A stretch of 64,000 bases of DNA from Treponema sp. GTDB lineage: Bacteria; Spirochaetota; Spirochaetia; Treponematales; Treponemataceae. The position numbers were made by a program, and so were the translations under genes. Below the pieces are notes generated by a model. It ran no database searches, was not told the DNA's origin, and worked only from the letters and a program-made list of their open reading frames with translations. Of the stretch, positions 28,413 through 37,110 are shown piece by piece; the stretch's first letter is position 1; each line of letters opens with the position of its first letter. Where the stretch lies: the NCBI GenBank assembly GCA_016286535.1, contig JAEESZ010000001.1, positions 124,001 to 188,000 of the forward strand, written 5' to 3'.

Positions 28413-29312
28413 CTAATCCTTAATACCAGATGTTGCCATGGTTTCAATTACAGACCGCTGACATAAAGAGAACATTACAACAGGCGGAATTAAAAGAACC
28501 AGCATAACTGCAGATGAAGCACCTGCATATACCAGACCACTTGCCTGAATCTGAGGAATTATTGAAGGCAATACTTTCAGATTTTCTTTATAAAGATAAA
28601 GGTTTCCGTTGTTTGCCCAGATATTCTGGAAGGCGAAAATCATAAGGGTAAGCCAGGCTGGTTTTACAGTTGGCATTACAATCTTCCACCAGATGTACAT
28701 TTCTTTTGCACCGTCAATTCTGGCTGCTTCCAGTAAAGACTGTGGAAGCTGGGTCATAAACTGACGCATAAGGAAGGTTCCAAGTGTCATCTGTACGGTT
28801 GGCAGAATTAAAGCAAGGTGATTATTTACCAGGCCCAGTTTTGCAATAATAATATACTGAGGAATATACAAAACCTGAGGGGTAAAAAGCAGGGCATCTA
28901 CAATTATTTCGTTGATGATTTTTTTACCCTTAAAGTTATGTAAGGCTAGAGGATATGCTGCCATACTTGAAACTATGATATTTCCTGCTGTTGCACAGAA
29001 AGTAACAATAATTGAGTTGAACATATAGCGGGAAAAAGGAACCCACATGTTGGCAATTATTTGAGAAAGCTGGGTAAAGTTATTTAATGTTGGATGCCTT
29101 GTAAATAATTTTGGAGGCATTACGAACATTTCTCCAATTGGTTTGAAGGAGTTAATAATGATAATCCAGATTGGGAAAATCATAAAAATTGCAAGAAGGC
29201 CCAGCCACAAAAATAAAAGAAAGTCTACAGTTCTTGAGCGGTTTGCTTTAGCGGCTCCCCTGTATTTGAAGATTCGTGTGAATATCTTTTTTGCTTTTTC
29301 TCTTTTAGTCAT
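28413..29312 (-). CDS. ABC sugar permease, MalG/LplC type (cassette 2, importer A)
   Basis: 299 aa from the ATG at 29312. The ORF track starts three codons earlier at a GTG that touches the GAGGAG ribosome site; the ATG has proper spacing. EAA loop LLEAARIDGAKEMYIWWKIVMP near 195; C-terminus ETMATSGIKD almost identical to that of 9127..10020. Its start overlaps the end of the partner permease gene, implying coupled translation. Confidence 0.93.
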   Translation of the reverse strand: MTKREKAKKIFTRIFKYRGAAKANRSRTVDFLLFLWLGLLAIFMIFPIWIIIINSFKPIGEMFVMPPKLFTRHPTLNNFTQLSQIIANMWVPFSRYMFNSIIVTFCATAGNIIVSSMAAYPLALHNFKGKKIINEIIVDALLFTPQVLYIPQYIIIAKLGLVNNHLALILPTVQMTLGTFLMRQFMTQLPQSLLEAARIDGAKEMYIWWKIVMPTVKPAWLTLMIFAFQNIWANNGNLYLYKENLKVLPSIIPQIQASGLVYAGASSAVMLVLLIPPVVMFSLCQRSVIETMATSGIKD

Positions 29313-30249
29313 TTGCGCCACTCCTCAAGAATTTTGTGATTATCTTATTCATAAGAAGCATGATGATAAAAAGCACTACAGATAAGGTACAGGCATAGCC
29401 CATTTCAAAGCGGACTGTACCATAGTCAATAATGTAAGTACCGATGGTATCGGCCGCGTAACCACGGGAAGGGAAACCTGCAACAGATTTAACAACTTCG
29501 GAAACACCAAAAGAAGCGGCAATCTGCATTACGGCACCAAATAAAAGCTGAGGTTTCATGGAAGGAATTGTAATGTACCAGAGTTCCTGCCAGCGGTTTT
29601 TTATACCGTCAATACGACCTGCTTCGTACATACTTTTATCAATTCCCTGAAGACCTGCAATAAAGGAAAGGAAGCCCGCACCAAAAGAAAGCCATACCTG
29701 AACTAAAAGAACAACTTTAAGAACGTAATCGGTATTACCAATCCAGTCGATTGGCTCCTGAATAATTGCAAGCTTCATAAGCCAGCCGTTTAAGTAGCCG
29801 TAGTAATCGCCTGAGAAAACAATAGTCCAGGCATAGAAGATATTTCCTGCAAGTGATGGAGCATAGAAAATTAAAGTCCAGATAGAACGAACTACCGGCT
29901 TATATTCATTAATCATCCAGGCCAGAAGGAAGGAAAGAACATAACTTAAAGGTCCTGTAATAAAGGCAAAAACCATTGTATTTTTAAGAACCTTAAGAAA
30001 TATTTTATCATCCAGCATAAGGCGGATATAATTACTGAAGCCTACAAACTTTGGCTTTTGAAGCATATCAAAACTTGTAAAACTAAAGTAAATTGAGCAC
30101 AAAATCGGTAAAACTGTAAAAACAGTAAATAAAATTAAAAAAGGAGCCAGCATACCATATGCAGAACGGGTCTGCCAGTCACGTTTGTCTATAGTTTTAG
30201 AAATCTCAATAGGAGCATTTTCTAAATCAATATCTCTATTAATCTTCAA
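29305..30249 (-). CDS. ABC sugar permease, MalF/LplB type (cassette 2, importer A), TTG start
   Basis: 314 aa. The first codon is TTG, supported by AGGAG seven nt upstream and by an 11-bp overlap with the end of the binding-protein gene. EAA loop YEAGRIDGIKNRWQELWYI, as in 10031..10969. Six predicted membrane segments follow an acidic N-terminal tail. The weak start inside an overlap may keep permease output below that of the binding protein. Confidence 0.92.
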   Translation of the reverse strand: MKINRDIDLENAPIEISKTIDKRDWQTRSAYGMLAPFLILFTVFTVLPILCSIYFSFTSFDMLQKPKFVGFSNYIRLMLDDKIFLKVLKNTMVFAFITGPLSYVLSFLLAWMINEYKPVVRSIWTLIFYAPSLAGNIFYAWTIVFSGDYYGYLNGWLMKLAIIQEPIDWIGNTDYVLKVVLLVQVWLSFGAGFLSFIAGLQGIDKSMYEAGRIDGIKNRWQELWYITIPSMKPQLLFGAVMQIAASFGVSEVVKSVAGFPSRGYAADTIGTYIIDYGTVRFEMGYACTLSVVLFIIMLLMNKIITKFLRSGAND

Positions 30250-33106
30250 TTCCTAACTCCTTACGTTTTCGTGTAATTTCTTCATTAATCATGTCGCAGT
30301 ATTTATTAAGGGTTGCGCGAGCATTTTCATTATTGTAATAAGCATCTGTAAAGGCTGTATCGAGCATACGGATTGTATAGTAGCCTCCAGGTACTTCCTG
30401 AATTTCTTTTACTTCTTTCCACTGGGCTTTAAGAATTTCCTGTTCAGAAAGTGACCAGCCCATTCTTTCGAAGGTTTCAAGATTTGCTGTTCCAAGACGG
30501 GCAGAAGTTCCCATTATGGTTTCAATCTGATTAGCATATTTGAGCTGAACATCAGCACTCATCCACCATTTTAAGAATTCCCATCCGGCCTGAGGATTTT
30601 TGATTTTTTTGAACATAACTACAGCAGAACCAGAACCGGCCTCGCTGCGATTTATACTGCCATCTTCCATTCTTGTACCAGGAATTGGACTCATAGCCCA
30701 CTGGTTACGGATTTCCGGAGCAGCAACCGAAAGAAGGTTGTAGTTACCATAAGAAACAATGGCAATTGGCATTTCTCCGGAACGGAAGCGGGTATTAAAA
30801 TCATATTTAAGGGTAAAACCGTAAGCTGCATAAAAATCTACCCACTGCTTAAAGGCTTTATAGGCTTCAGGATCTGTAAGGGCGGTCTGAGTATTGTTAT
30901 TTTTGTAGAAAGAACCGCCGTTCTGACTGAGCAATGTTGGGAAGAGGTTTCGTGAACCCATTCCGGCATCAATCAAATCGATTGCGTCTACAGACTGGTA
31001 AGGTAAACCTACCTGCATATTGTTACGCTGTAAAATTGGAATAATCTTATATAAATCTTCCCAGGTCTGAGGAGGCTCAAGGCCAAGTTCCTTAAGGATA
31101 TCTGTACGATAGAACATCATGTGGAAATCCTGGGTCATAGGAAGAGCATATACCCCACCCTGGAATTCATAAGGAATTAAGGCAGTTGGATTATACCAGC
31201 TTCTTACAGAATCAAAATCTTCAAAAGTTGAAAGATCATAAAGAGCATTTCGGCTGGCAAGATTTACCGGCTGACCTCTTGAAGTATTAATTGCAATTTC
31301 AGGACCTCTTCCGGCCATGGTTGCTTCGATAATACTACCCTGTACAAGGCTGAGATTAATTTTTATTCCGGTTTTAGGAGTAAAATCGTTAATAATCATG
31401 TTACGAACGATATTTGCCTGTTCACGACCAGCTGCAATCCAAACGGTTACAGCTTCTTTTTCCTGTTTACCAATGCTGTCATAATCTTCTACAAAGGAAG
31501 CAAAGAAGGAAGCAATATTCATCCATATTTTCTGGAAGATATTAGCCTTTGCCCTCTGAGCCTTCTGGTCAGGACTAACAAGAGAAATATAATCAACTTC
31601 GATTGGAATTTCCTTTCGGTACAAAATCCATGAAGAAAGACTTACAATGTTGTCGCTGAAATTACTGAGTTTATTAGGAATATATTCAGGCTGCTTTACA
31701 AAGCTTCTGAGCTGATTTACTACGATTCTTAGGGTTGCTGCTTCTGAACCAGACTGACCGGTAATTGCTTCAAAATCATCGGCAACTTTTTCAAAGCGGT
31801 CTGCATATTCACTAAGCTTTGGCATAAGGCCTGGAATTTCTTTATCGAGATTATAGTCGCGGTATAAGTCTGGTTCGCTACCCATAATCATAATAAAGCG
31901 TCTGCGTACTGCATTAAGTTCTGCAGTAAGATCATCAACTGCTGTAAGAATTGGAGTTAATTTTCCTAAGGAAGATTCAAGTTTTACTGTGTGAAGGCCT
32001 TTTTCAAGGTAAACAAGACAAGGCTTTCCTTTTGAATCTTTTGGAGTGTACTGTCCCCAGTTCAAGGAATAATCAATTTCAAGACCCTCAAATTCCTTAC
32101 AAGGAATCTTTCCGTCTATATAAAGCTTTCTTGTAGCAGCAGAACCTCTCTGGAAATTCTGTCTTGCCTTAATGTAAATATTGTAATAACCGGATTCAGG
32201 CGCTTCTATCTGCCATTCAATCCACTGGCCCGGGAATTTCCAGGTCCAGGAACCACCAATTGTATTAAGTCTGATTTTTGAAGGACTTGCAGGTTCACTT
32301 GCCGCATCAGAACGGTCAGAAGTTGGAACCAGTGTTGAATCAGATTTTCTGTAAGCTTTTTCTGCCTGCACTTTTACATAAGTTTTTACAGGGTTATTTT
32401 CTTTTTTATAGTTATAAGAAGTTGATATTTCTTCGTAAGAAGGCAAATCTTCCTGGTTATAAATATGAATTGAATCTAAAACCAGAGCTTCTCTGTGAAG
32501 TTCGAGCGTAAGTTTATGCTGTCCCTTAGTAAAATAAACCGGAAGATTTTTATTATAAAAACCCTGAGTGTCTAAAAAAGCAGCCTTTGTCCACTCAAAT
32601 ATTTCTTCCTGTTCAGGAACAATATCATTTCCATTTTCGTCCTGGCGGATATCATAAGAATCCTTCCAGATTCTGTTAAAGCGTACACTGCGGAAATCAT
32701 CATAAGGATAATCTCCATCAACTTTAACACCGAATTCAATATTCATCCCCTTGTATCTGAGGGGGATGTAGTCTATTGCAAGGTGATAAAAACCTTCCTG
32801 AGGAATATTTACCACCCAGTCCACACTTCCCTTTTCTCCTGTCCAGGAAAGTACATCATCTTTTCCTTCATAAGATTCAAGGACAGCAAGTTCTGCCTCT
32901 TTTGAAGAAACAAAAGAAGTTGCCTTTACACTTATGTCATTTATTGGAAAATCTGCTTTGCCATATTTTTGTTGATAATCATTGATTGAATTACCAGAAG
33001 ACCAGCGGAGAACCTGTTTTTCTGTTCCGGCCTGAGCAAAAAGAGGCGAAAGCAACAAAGACAGACCTGTTGCAAGAAGGATTCCTGCACTTTTTCTTTT
33101 AAACAT
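30239..33106 (-). CDS. exported solute-binding protein fused to two carbohydrate-binding-like modules (cassette 2, importer A)
   Basis: 955 aa from the ATG at 33106. The ORF track start is 24 codons earlier, but the later ATG gives a clean signal peptide (KRKSAGILLATGLSLLL, ending FAQA) and follows AGGATG. Two jelly-roll modules (VDWVVNIPQEGFYHLAI near 95; GQWIEWQIEAPESGYYNIYI near 295), a helical spacer, and a family 1 solute-binding domain from about 530 (AAGREQANIVRNMI, PMTQDFHMMFYRTDIL). Same order as the 1018-aa protein of cassette 1, with the shared ending ITRKRKELG / LTRKRQEFN. It heads cassette 2. The modules may hold polymer or long oligosaccharide close to the binding site. Confidence 0.85.
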   Translation of the reverse strand: MFKRKSAGILLATGLSLLLSPLFAQAGTEKQVLRWSSGNSINDYQQKYGKADFPINDISVKATSFVSSKEAELAVLESYEGKDDVLSWTGEKGSVDWVVNIPQEGFYHLAIDYIPLRYKGMNIEFGVKVDGDYPYDDFRSVRFNRIWKDSYDIRQDENGNDIVPEQEEIFEWTKAAFLDTQGFYNKNLPVYFTKGQHKLTLELHREALVLDSIHIYNQEDLPSYEEISTSYNYKKENNPVKTYVKVQAEKAYRKSDSTLVPTSDRSDAASEPASPSKIRLNTIGGSWTWKFPGQWIEWQIEAPESGYYNIYIKARQNFQRGSAATRKLYIDGKIPCKEFEGLEIDYSLNWGQYTPKDSKGKPCLVYLEKGLHTVKLESSLGKLTPILTAVDDLTAELNAVRRRFIMIMGSEPDLYRDYNLDKEIPGLMPKLSEYADRFEKVADDFEAITGQSGSEAATLRIVVNQLRSFVKQPEYIPNKLSNFSDNIVSLSSWILYRKEIPIEVDYISLVSPDQKAQRAKANIFQKIWMNIASFFASFVEDYDSIGKQEKEAVTVWIAAGREQANIVRNMIINDFTPKTGIKINLSLVQGSIIEATMAGRGPEIAINTSRGQPVNLASRNALYDLSTFEDFDSVRSWYNPTALIPYEFQGGVYALPMTQDFHMMFYRTDILKELGLEPPQTWEDLYKIIPILQRNNMQVGLPYQSVDAIDLIDAGMGSRNLFPTLLSQNGGSFYKNNNTQTALTDPEAYKAFKQWVDFYAAYGFTLKYDFNTRFRSGEMPIAIVSYGNYNLLSVAAPEIRNQWAMSPIPGTRMEDGSINRSEAGSGSAVVMFKKIKNPQAGWEFLKWWMSADVQLKYANQIETIMGTSARLGTANLETFERMGWSLSEQEILKAQWKEVKEIQEVPGGYYTIRMLDTAFTDAYYNNENARATLNKYCDMINEEITRKRKELGIED

Positions 33107-33273
33107 TTTTATCCATCCTGTAGTTTTGAATAATCCCTTACCACTTTTTAGGATATATCCAAACTTAAAAAATCGCAAGAAAATTCTGCCTTAATTTAAG
33201 CATTTTTAAGTAATTTTTAACATTTTTTTAATCTGTTTTATTAACTAATAAATTAAAATTGTAACTTTTTTTC

Positions 33274-33301
33274 TTGACTATTATTTTTACGAATATACAA
33301 T
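33274..33301 (+). promoter_or_regulatory. promoter of the small secreted protein pair
   Basis: TTGACT, 16 nt, TACAAT on the plus strand, with a leader of about 27 nt that contains AGGAGG before the ATG at 33335. It lies in the intergenic region divergent from cassette 2. Confidence 0.65.
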
Positions 33302-33334
33302 GTTAATGAAGAATAAAGTATTCAGGAGGATAAG

Positions 33335-33940
33335 ATGAAAAAAGCACTTGCTGTTTTAGTTTTAACAGCTATGGTTTTACCAGCCCTTGTTGCAAAGGGT
33401 CCAAAATTACCAAAAGCTTTCAAAGGTATTAAAGTTCCTGCAGATTATGTAGAAATGACAATTCCAGAAGGTGAAGTTATCGTTATGGATGACTTTGAAG
33501 ACGGTTTGTACTGGGACAAGACAGGCTGGCCAAATGATTTTGTAGCGGGAGTTACACTTTCATCAGACTGGGGTTCAAACGGACCAAATTCTTTAAAAGT
33601 TACCTATTCAGAACAGCCTGGCGGAGACAAGGGAACAATTACCTGTACATCTCCATTAGAAACAGACTGGACCGGAGCTAAATATGTTGTATTAGACATT
33701 GGAAATGCAAGCAATGCCCCTGTTGATTTAGTTGTAGTACTTCAGACAGGTGAAACCTGGATCTGGACACAGACAGACCCAATCCGCTGCCCTGCCGGAA
33801 TCCACTCTCTTGTATTTGATATTTCAAACTTCCCTAATCTTGAAATCATCGATCAGTTGTTTATCTGCTGCGTAAACTGGGAAGGCGATACATCTCCAAG
33901 CGGAAGCTTCTACTTAGACAACTACCGCATCATCAAATAA
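33335..33940 (+). CDS. small secreted beta-sandwich protein, carbohydrate-binding-like
   Basis: 201 aa. Signal MKKALAVLVLTAMVLPALVA, then a single domain with VMDDFEDGLYWDKTGW near 50, SDWGSNGPNSLKV near 76 and a final FYLDNYRIIK strand. The DDFEDG opening and the LDNYRI ending are typical of galactose-binding-like jelly rolls such as CBM11/CIA30-type domains. It has many surface Trp and no catalytic signature. AGGAGG ribosome site. Followed 21 bp later by a paralogue. It may bind soluble or insoluble glycan in the periplasm or outside. Exact family uncertain. Confidence 0.7.
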   Translation: MKKALAVLVLTAMVLPALVAKGPKLPKAFKGIKVPADYVEMTIPEGEVIVMDDFEDGLYWDKTGWPNDFVAGVTLSSDWGSNGPNSLKVTYSEQPGGDKGTITCTSPLETDWTGAKYVVLDIGNASNAPVDLVVVLQTGETWIWTQTDPIRCPAGIHSLVFDISNFPNLEIIDQLFICCVNWEGDTSPSGSFYLDNYRIIK

Positions 33941-33961
33941 ATTATTTTATAAAAAATCATA

Positions 33962-34576
33962 GTGAGGAAAAAAATGAAAAAACTTATTTCAATTGCTTTA
34001 ATTGCATTACTTTCAACAAGCGTTATGTTTGCAAAACCTAAAAAGGTAAAGGCTCCAAAACTTGTAACAATTGACCTTCCAAAAACAAACATGCTTCTTC
34101 TTGACAATTTTGAAGACGGAAACTACTGGTACGGTGTTGGAAACTCATGGGATCAGTGGGGATCTCACAACCTTTCATTAACAGCAACAACTTCATCAGA
34201 CTGGGGTACAGACGGCCCTACTTCTTTGAAATGTACAAATGAACCTGCCGGAGCTAACACTTCAAAACAGGCAACCTGGTGCTGTAACTCACCTATAGAA
34301 ACAGATCTTTCTGCTTACAACTGGTGTGCTGTTGACGTATACAATCCTGGAACTGATAACTACAACCTTTCAATTGCCGTTCAGAATGGTGATGACTGGG
34401 CATGGGATCAGAGCCCTGCAATTTTAGTTGAACCAGGTGCAAAAACTGTTTTATTTGATCTTTCAGCTTTCCCAGATGCACACCTTGCAAACGTTTTCTG
34501 CTTCATGATTCAGTCTATTGATATCGAAACAGAAGCAACTTTAGTATATTTTGATAACTTCCGCTTATTTGAATAG
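33962..34576 (+). CDS. small secreted beta-sandwich protein, paralogue of the preceding gene
   Basis: 204 aa. Signal MKKLISIALIALLSTSVMFA, a Lys-rich spacer, then the same fold: LLDNFEDGNYWYGVG near 46, SDWGTDGPTSLKC near 79, PIETD, FDLSAFP and a final VYFDNFRLF strand. It contains several Cys, unlike its neighbour (TWCCNSPIE). Cotranscribed with 33335..33940 and closed by a strong terminator. Tandem duplication with divergence suggests two related ligands. Function otherwise unknown. Confidence 0.7.
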   Translation: MRKKMKKLISIALIALLSTSVMFAKPKKVKAPKLVTIDLPKTNMLLLDNFEDGNYWYGVGNSWDQWGSHNLSLTATTSSDWGTDGPTSLKCTNEPAGANTSKQATWCCNSPIETDLSAYNWCAVDVYNPGTDNYNLSIAVQNGDDWAWDQSPAILVEPGAKTVLFDLSAFPDAHLANVFCFMIQSIDIETEATLVYFDNFRLFE

Positions 34577-34594
34577 TAAGTTTGCTTAAAAATT

Positions 34595-34628
34595 AAGGCT
34601 GCCCTTTACAAAAGGACAGCCTTTTTTT
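34595..34628 (+). terminator. Rho-independent terminator after the secreted protein pair
   Basis: AAGGCTGCCCTTT / AAAGGACAGCCTT with a short loop and a seven-T run on the plus strand. It abuts the end of the convergent esterase gene. Confidence 0.88.
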
Positions 34629-35748
34629 ACTTTAAGAAGGCAGTAAGTTTTTCTGCTGCAAGTTTATGAGTTTTTGGACCGGGATGACCGCGGCTTCCCT
34701 TATCCTCATTGTTTTTTTCTACATCTTCCATTGCATCAAGTTCAAGGGCAAAAACATTAGAATCAGAATTTTCATTTTTGAACTCATCAATTCCCTTAAG
34801 AATGTAAGGAGGAAGGGTCTTTAATTTAATCATTCCCCAGACCCAGATAATTTTTGCAGAAGGATTATGTTTTCTTATAAGGGCAAGAAATTCTTTTACC
34901 CCCTCTTTGACTCTGTTGCCGCTTTCTGGCAGGGCAATCTCCTTTTCATCTTTAAAAAGCAGATTTTCTTTTCCGTCAGAATCTTTCCAGGCAGGCTGAA
35001 AAAAGGCCCCGTTATCGTTTGTACCAAGATTTACAACTACAAGGTCTGCAGGTCTTTTAAAATCATAAGAATCCTGAGCCCCCAGAGCTTTCTGATAGTC
35101 ACCAAACATTAAGGAACAGACGTTTTCATAATGACGAAGCATGGAAGAGTTTGTGTTTCCGTCCCAGCCCCATTTAATGCCCCAGCCGCACTGACTTAAA
35201 ACGCTCCAGTCGGCATCAAGGGCTCTGGCAGTCTGCCTTGCATAAGTTTTACTTGCACAGAACCACTGGGGAATCCACTCCATTTCGTCAGGAGAGCCGC
35301 AGAGGCCTTCTCCACTGGTAATGGAATCTCCAATAAACTCTATCATAAGTTTTCTTTCTTTAAGCGAAGTGAAGCTTCCCTGGTCATCAAGGCCGATTCC
35401 ATTTATAAAAAGGGAATGTTTTTCATCCCCGCTCATAGCCTGGGTATCTTTTATAAGGCTTATAAGATTATCTTTCTGTGGATTAAGATTTCTTGCAAGG
35501 CAAATCCAGCCTTCTTCTTTTGGAACAATAAATCTTGAAACCTGAACTCCGTTAATTTCAACTGCAAGCCAGCATTCAGAAGTGGAATAATCAGAAGAAA
35601 GATTTACCCATACATCTTTTGCATGTACACATACTTCGAGGGCAGATGCTCCCCAGAACAAGGCAAGTCTTTCCTGCTTTTCTGCATCCTTTACATTTCT
35701 ACCTAAAATACGTTTGTATTCAATTTTATTAATTTTAAAAGTTTTCAT
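34627..35748 (-). CDS. CE2-like SGNH acetyl esterase, cytoplasmic
   Basis: 373 aa, no signal peptide. An N-terminal jelly-roll-like domain (1-130) precedes an SGNH hydrolase: IEFIGDSITSGEG with nucleophile Ser142, VVNLGTNDNGAF near 240 and RGHPGPKTH near 355 with the catalytic His. The jelly roll plus SGNH order is that of carbohydrate esterase family 2, which deacetylates xylan, mannan or other glycans. Being cytoplasmic, it would act on imported acetylated oligosaccharides, matching the neighbouring GH130 and GH8 enzymes. No Shine-Dalgarno is present; a TGCTATAAT box ends 6 nt before the ATG. Divergent from GH130. Confidence 0.82.
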   Translation of the reverse strand: MKTFKINKIEYKRILGRNVKDAEKQERLALFWGASALEVCVHAKDVWVNLSSDYSTSECWLAVEINGVQVSRFIVPKEEGWICLARNLNPQKDNLISLIKDTQAMSGDEKHSLFINGIGLDDQGSFTSLKERKLMIEFIGDSITSGEGLCGSPDEMEWIPQWFCASKTYARQTARALDADWSVLSQCGWGIKWGWDGNTNSSMLRHYENVCSLMFGDYQKALGAQDSYDFKRPADLVVVNLGTNDNGAFFQPAWKDSDGKENLLFKDEKEIALPESGNRVKEGVKEFLALIRKHNPSAKIIWVWGMIKLKTLPPYILKGIDEFKNENSDSNVFALELDAMEDVEKNNEDKGSRGHPGPKTHKLAAEKLTAFLK

Positions 35749-35754
35749 AAGTGA

Positions 35755-35763
35755 ATTATAGCA
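35755..35763 (-). promoter_or_regulatory. extended -10 of the CE2-like gene, leaderless arrangement
   Basis: TGCTATAAT on the minus strand, a perfect extended -10, 6 nt before the ATG at 35748. No ribosome site fits. Confidence 0.6.
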
Positions 35764-35796
35764 CTCTTTTATAAGATAAAATAGAAATTTTTGACA

Positions 35797-35810
35797 GTTA
35801 AACGTTTTTA
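35797..35810. promoter_or_regulatory. possible LacI-family operator
   Basis: GTTAAACGTTTTTA contains the palindromic AAACGTTT core resembling LacI-family sites. It lies between the divergent CE2-like and GH130 genes. A LacI-type regulator is encoded in the window at 50067..51086. A single short site, so weak evidence. Confidence 0.3.
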
Positions 35811-35859
35811 TTTAGTTTATTTTTACTTAATTTTTATCAGCTTTTTTACTTAAAAAAAC

Positions 35860-35888
35860 TTGACAATTAATAATCCGGGCATTAATCT
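35860..35888 (+). promoter_or_regulatory. promoter of the GH130 gene
   Basis: TTGACA, 17 nt, TAATCT on the plus strand, leading to AGGAG and the ATG at 35924. Confidence 0.6.
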
Positions 35889-35923
35889 ATAAGCATAGTT
35901 ATTTATTCAAATAGGAGAAAATT

Positions 35924-36970
35924 ATGGCAAAAATCATTAGTGGCGGTAATTTACCAAATATTCCTTGGCAGGACAAACCTGCTGACTGCTGGCTTCCAAT
36001 CTGGCGTTATGACGAAAATCCTGTAATTGGACGCAACCCATTCAAAGGCATGGGTCGTATTTACAACTCGGCAGTTATTCCTTGGGAAGGAAAATTCAAG
36101 GGAGTATTCCGTTCAGAAGACACTTCTGCCCGCCCATTCCTTTATATTGGAGACTCAGAAGATGGTATTCACTGGGAATTCCAGAAAGAAAAGATTCACA
36201 TGCACGATCCAGACGGAACTCCACATGACCCATTCTATGCTTATGACCCACGCTGTGTAAAAGTTGAAGATACCTATTATATCCTCTGGTGTGGTGATTT
36301 TGACGGAGCTTCTATTGGTGTTGCTACAACTAAAGATTTCAAAGATTTTACCCGTCTTGAAAATCCATTTTTGCCTTTTAATAGAAACGCTGTTTTATTC
36401 CCAAAAAAGATTGACGGAAAATATGTAATGCTTTCACGCCCATCTGATTCAGGACACACACCATTTGGTGATATTCTTCTTTCTCAGTCTCCAGATATGA
36501 AATACTGGGGAGAACACAGACTTGTTATGCAGAAAGGCGGACAGGGCTGGTGGCAGGGAGTAAAAATTGGTTGCGGACCTGCACCAATCGAAATTGAATA
36601 CAAAACTCCAGAAGGAAAAAACGAAAAAGGCTGGCTCATGTTCTATCATGGAGTTGCAACAACCTGTAACGGATTTGTATACTCATTCTCTGCAGCTATT
36701 CTTGATCACGAAAAACCTTCTATCGTTCGCTACCGCTGTGGTGATTACATGCTTACTCCAGAAATGCCTTATGAAACAACAGGTTTCGTTGATAATGTAT
36801 GTTTCCCTGTAGCAGCTCTTACAGACGAAAAAGACGGAAAAATCGCAATCTACTACGGCTGCGCAGACACAGTAGTAGGTCTCTGCTTTACAACTGTAGA
36901 CGAAGTAGTAAACTTCACCCTTGCTCACAATGAATTAGGATATTGGGACAAGGACGAAGGCCGTTTCTAG
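35924..36970 (+). CDS. GH130 glycoside phosphorylase, beta-mannoside type
   Basis: 348 aa, no signal peptide, cytoplasmic. GH130 enzymes split beta-mannosides with phosphate to give mannose 1-phosphate. The five-bladed propeller hallmarks are present: NPVIGRNPFKGMGRIYNS near 32-49, YAYDPRCVK with the likely proton donor Asp108, an ILWCGDFDG blade near 118, and the Arg/His-rich phosphate site around LSRPSDSGHTPFGD near 166-179. The substrate could be mannosyl-glucose or beta-1,4-manno-oligosaccharide; the subgroup cannot be fixed by eye. It is flanked by a deacetylase and an oligoxylanase, so it fits the intracellular end of hemicellulose use. AGGAG precedes the ATG. Confidence 0.88.
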   Translation: MAKIISGGNLPNIPWQDKPADCWLPIWRYDENPVIGRNPFKGMGRIYNSAVIPWEGKFKGVFRSEDTSARPFLYIGDSEDGIHWEFQKEKIHMHDPDGTPHDPFYAYDPRCVKVEDTYYILWCGDFDGASIGVATTKDFKDFTRLENPFLPFNRNAVLFPKKIDGKYVMLSRPSDSGHTPFGDILLSQSPDMKYWGEHRLVMQKGGQGWWQGVKIGCGPAPIEIEYKTPEGKNEKGWLMFYHGVATTCNGFVYSFSAAILDHEKPSIVRYRCGDYMLTPEMPYETTGFVDNVCFPVAALTDEKDGKIAIYYGCADTVVGLCFTTVDEVVNFTLAHNELGYWDKDEGRF

Positions 36971-36971
36971 A

Positions 36972-37025
36972 AGACACGTTAAAAAAGAATGCGCCAGCAT
37001 TCTTTTAGTGTCTACCTATTTTTTC
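36972..37025 (+). terminator. terminator after the GH130 gene
   Basis: Inner stem AAAAGAATGC / GCATTCTTTT with loop GCCA inside an outer AGACAC / GTGTCT stem, then a T-rich run on the plus strand. Confidence 0.8.
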
Positions 37026-37050
37026 TAGAAATTTATAACAAAGATAAACA

Positions 37051-37099
37051 GGATGAAAAGGATAAGGAAAATCTACTTATGCTTTTCATCCTTTTTTTT
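37051..37099 (+). terminator. second hairpin with T run after the GH130 gene
   Basis: GGATGAAAAG / CTTTTCATCC arms, about 20 nt apart, then eight T on the plus strand. It sits just before the convergent GH8 stop and may act in both directions as a transcript separator. Confidence 0.65.
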
Positions 37100-37110
37100 A
37101 TTTTGAAATT

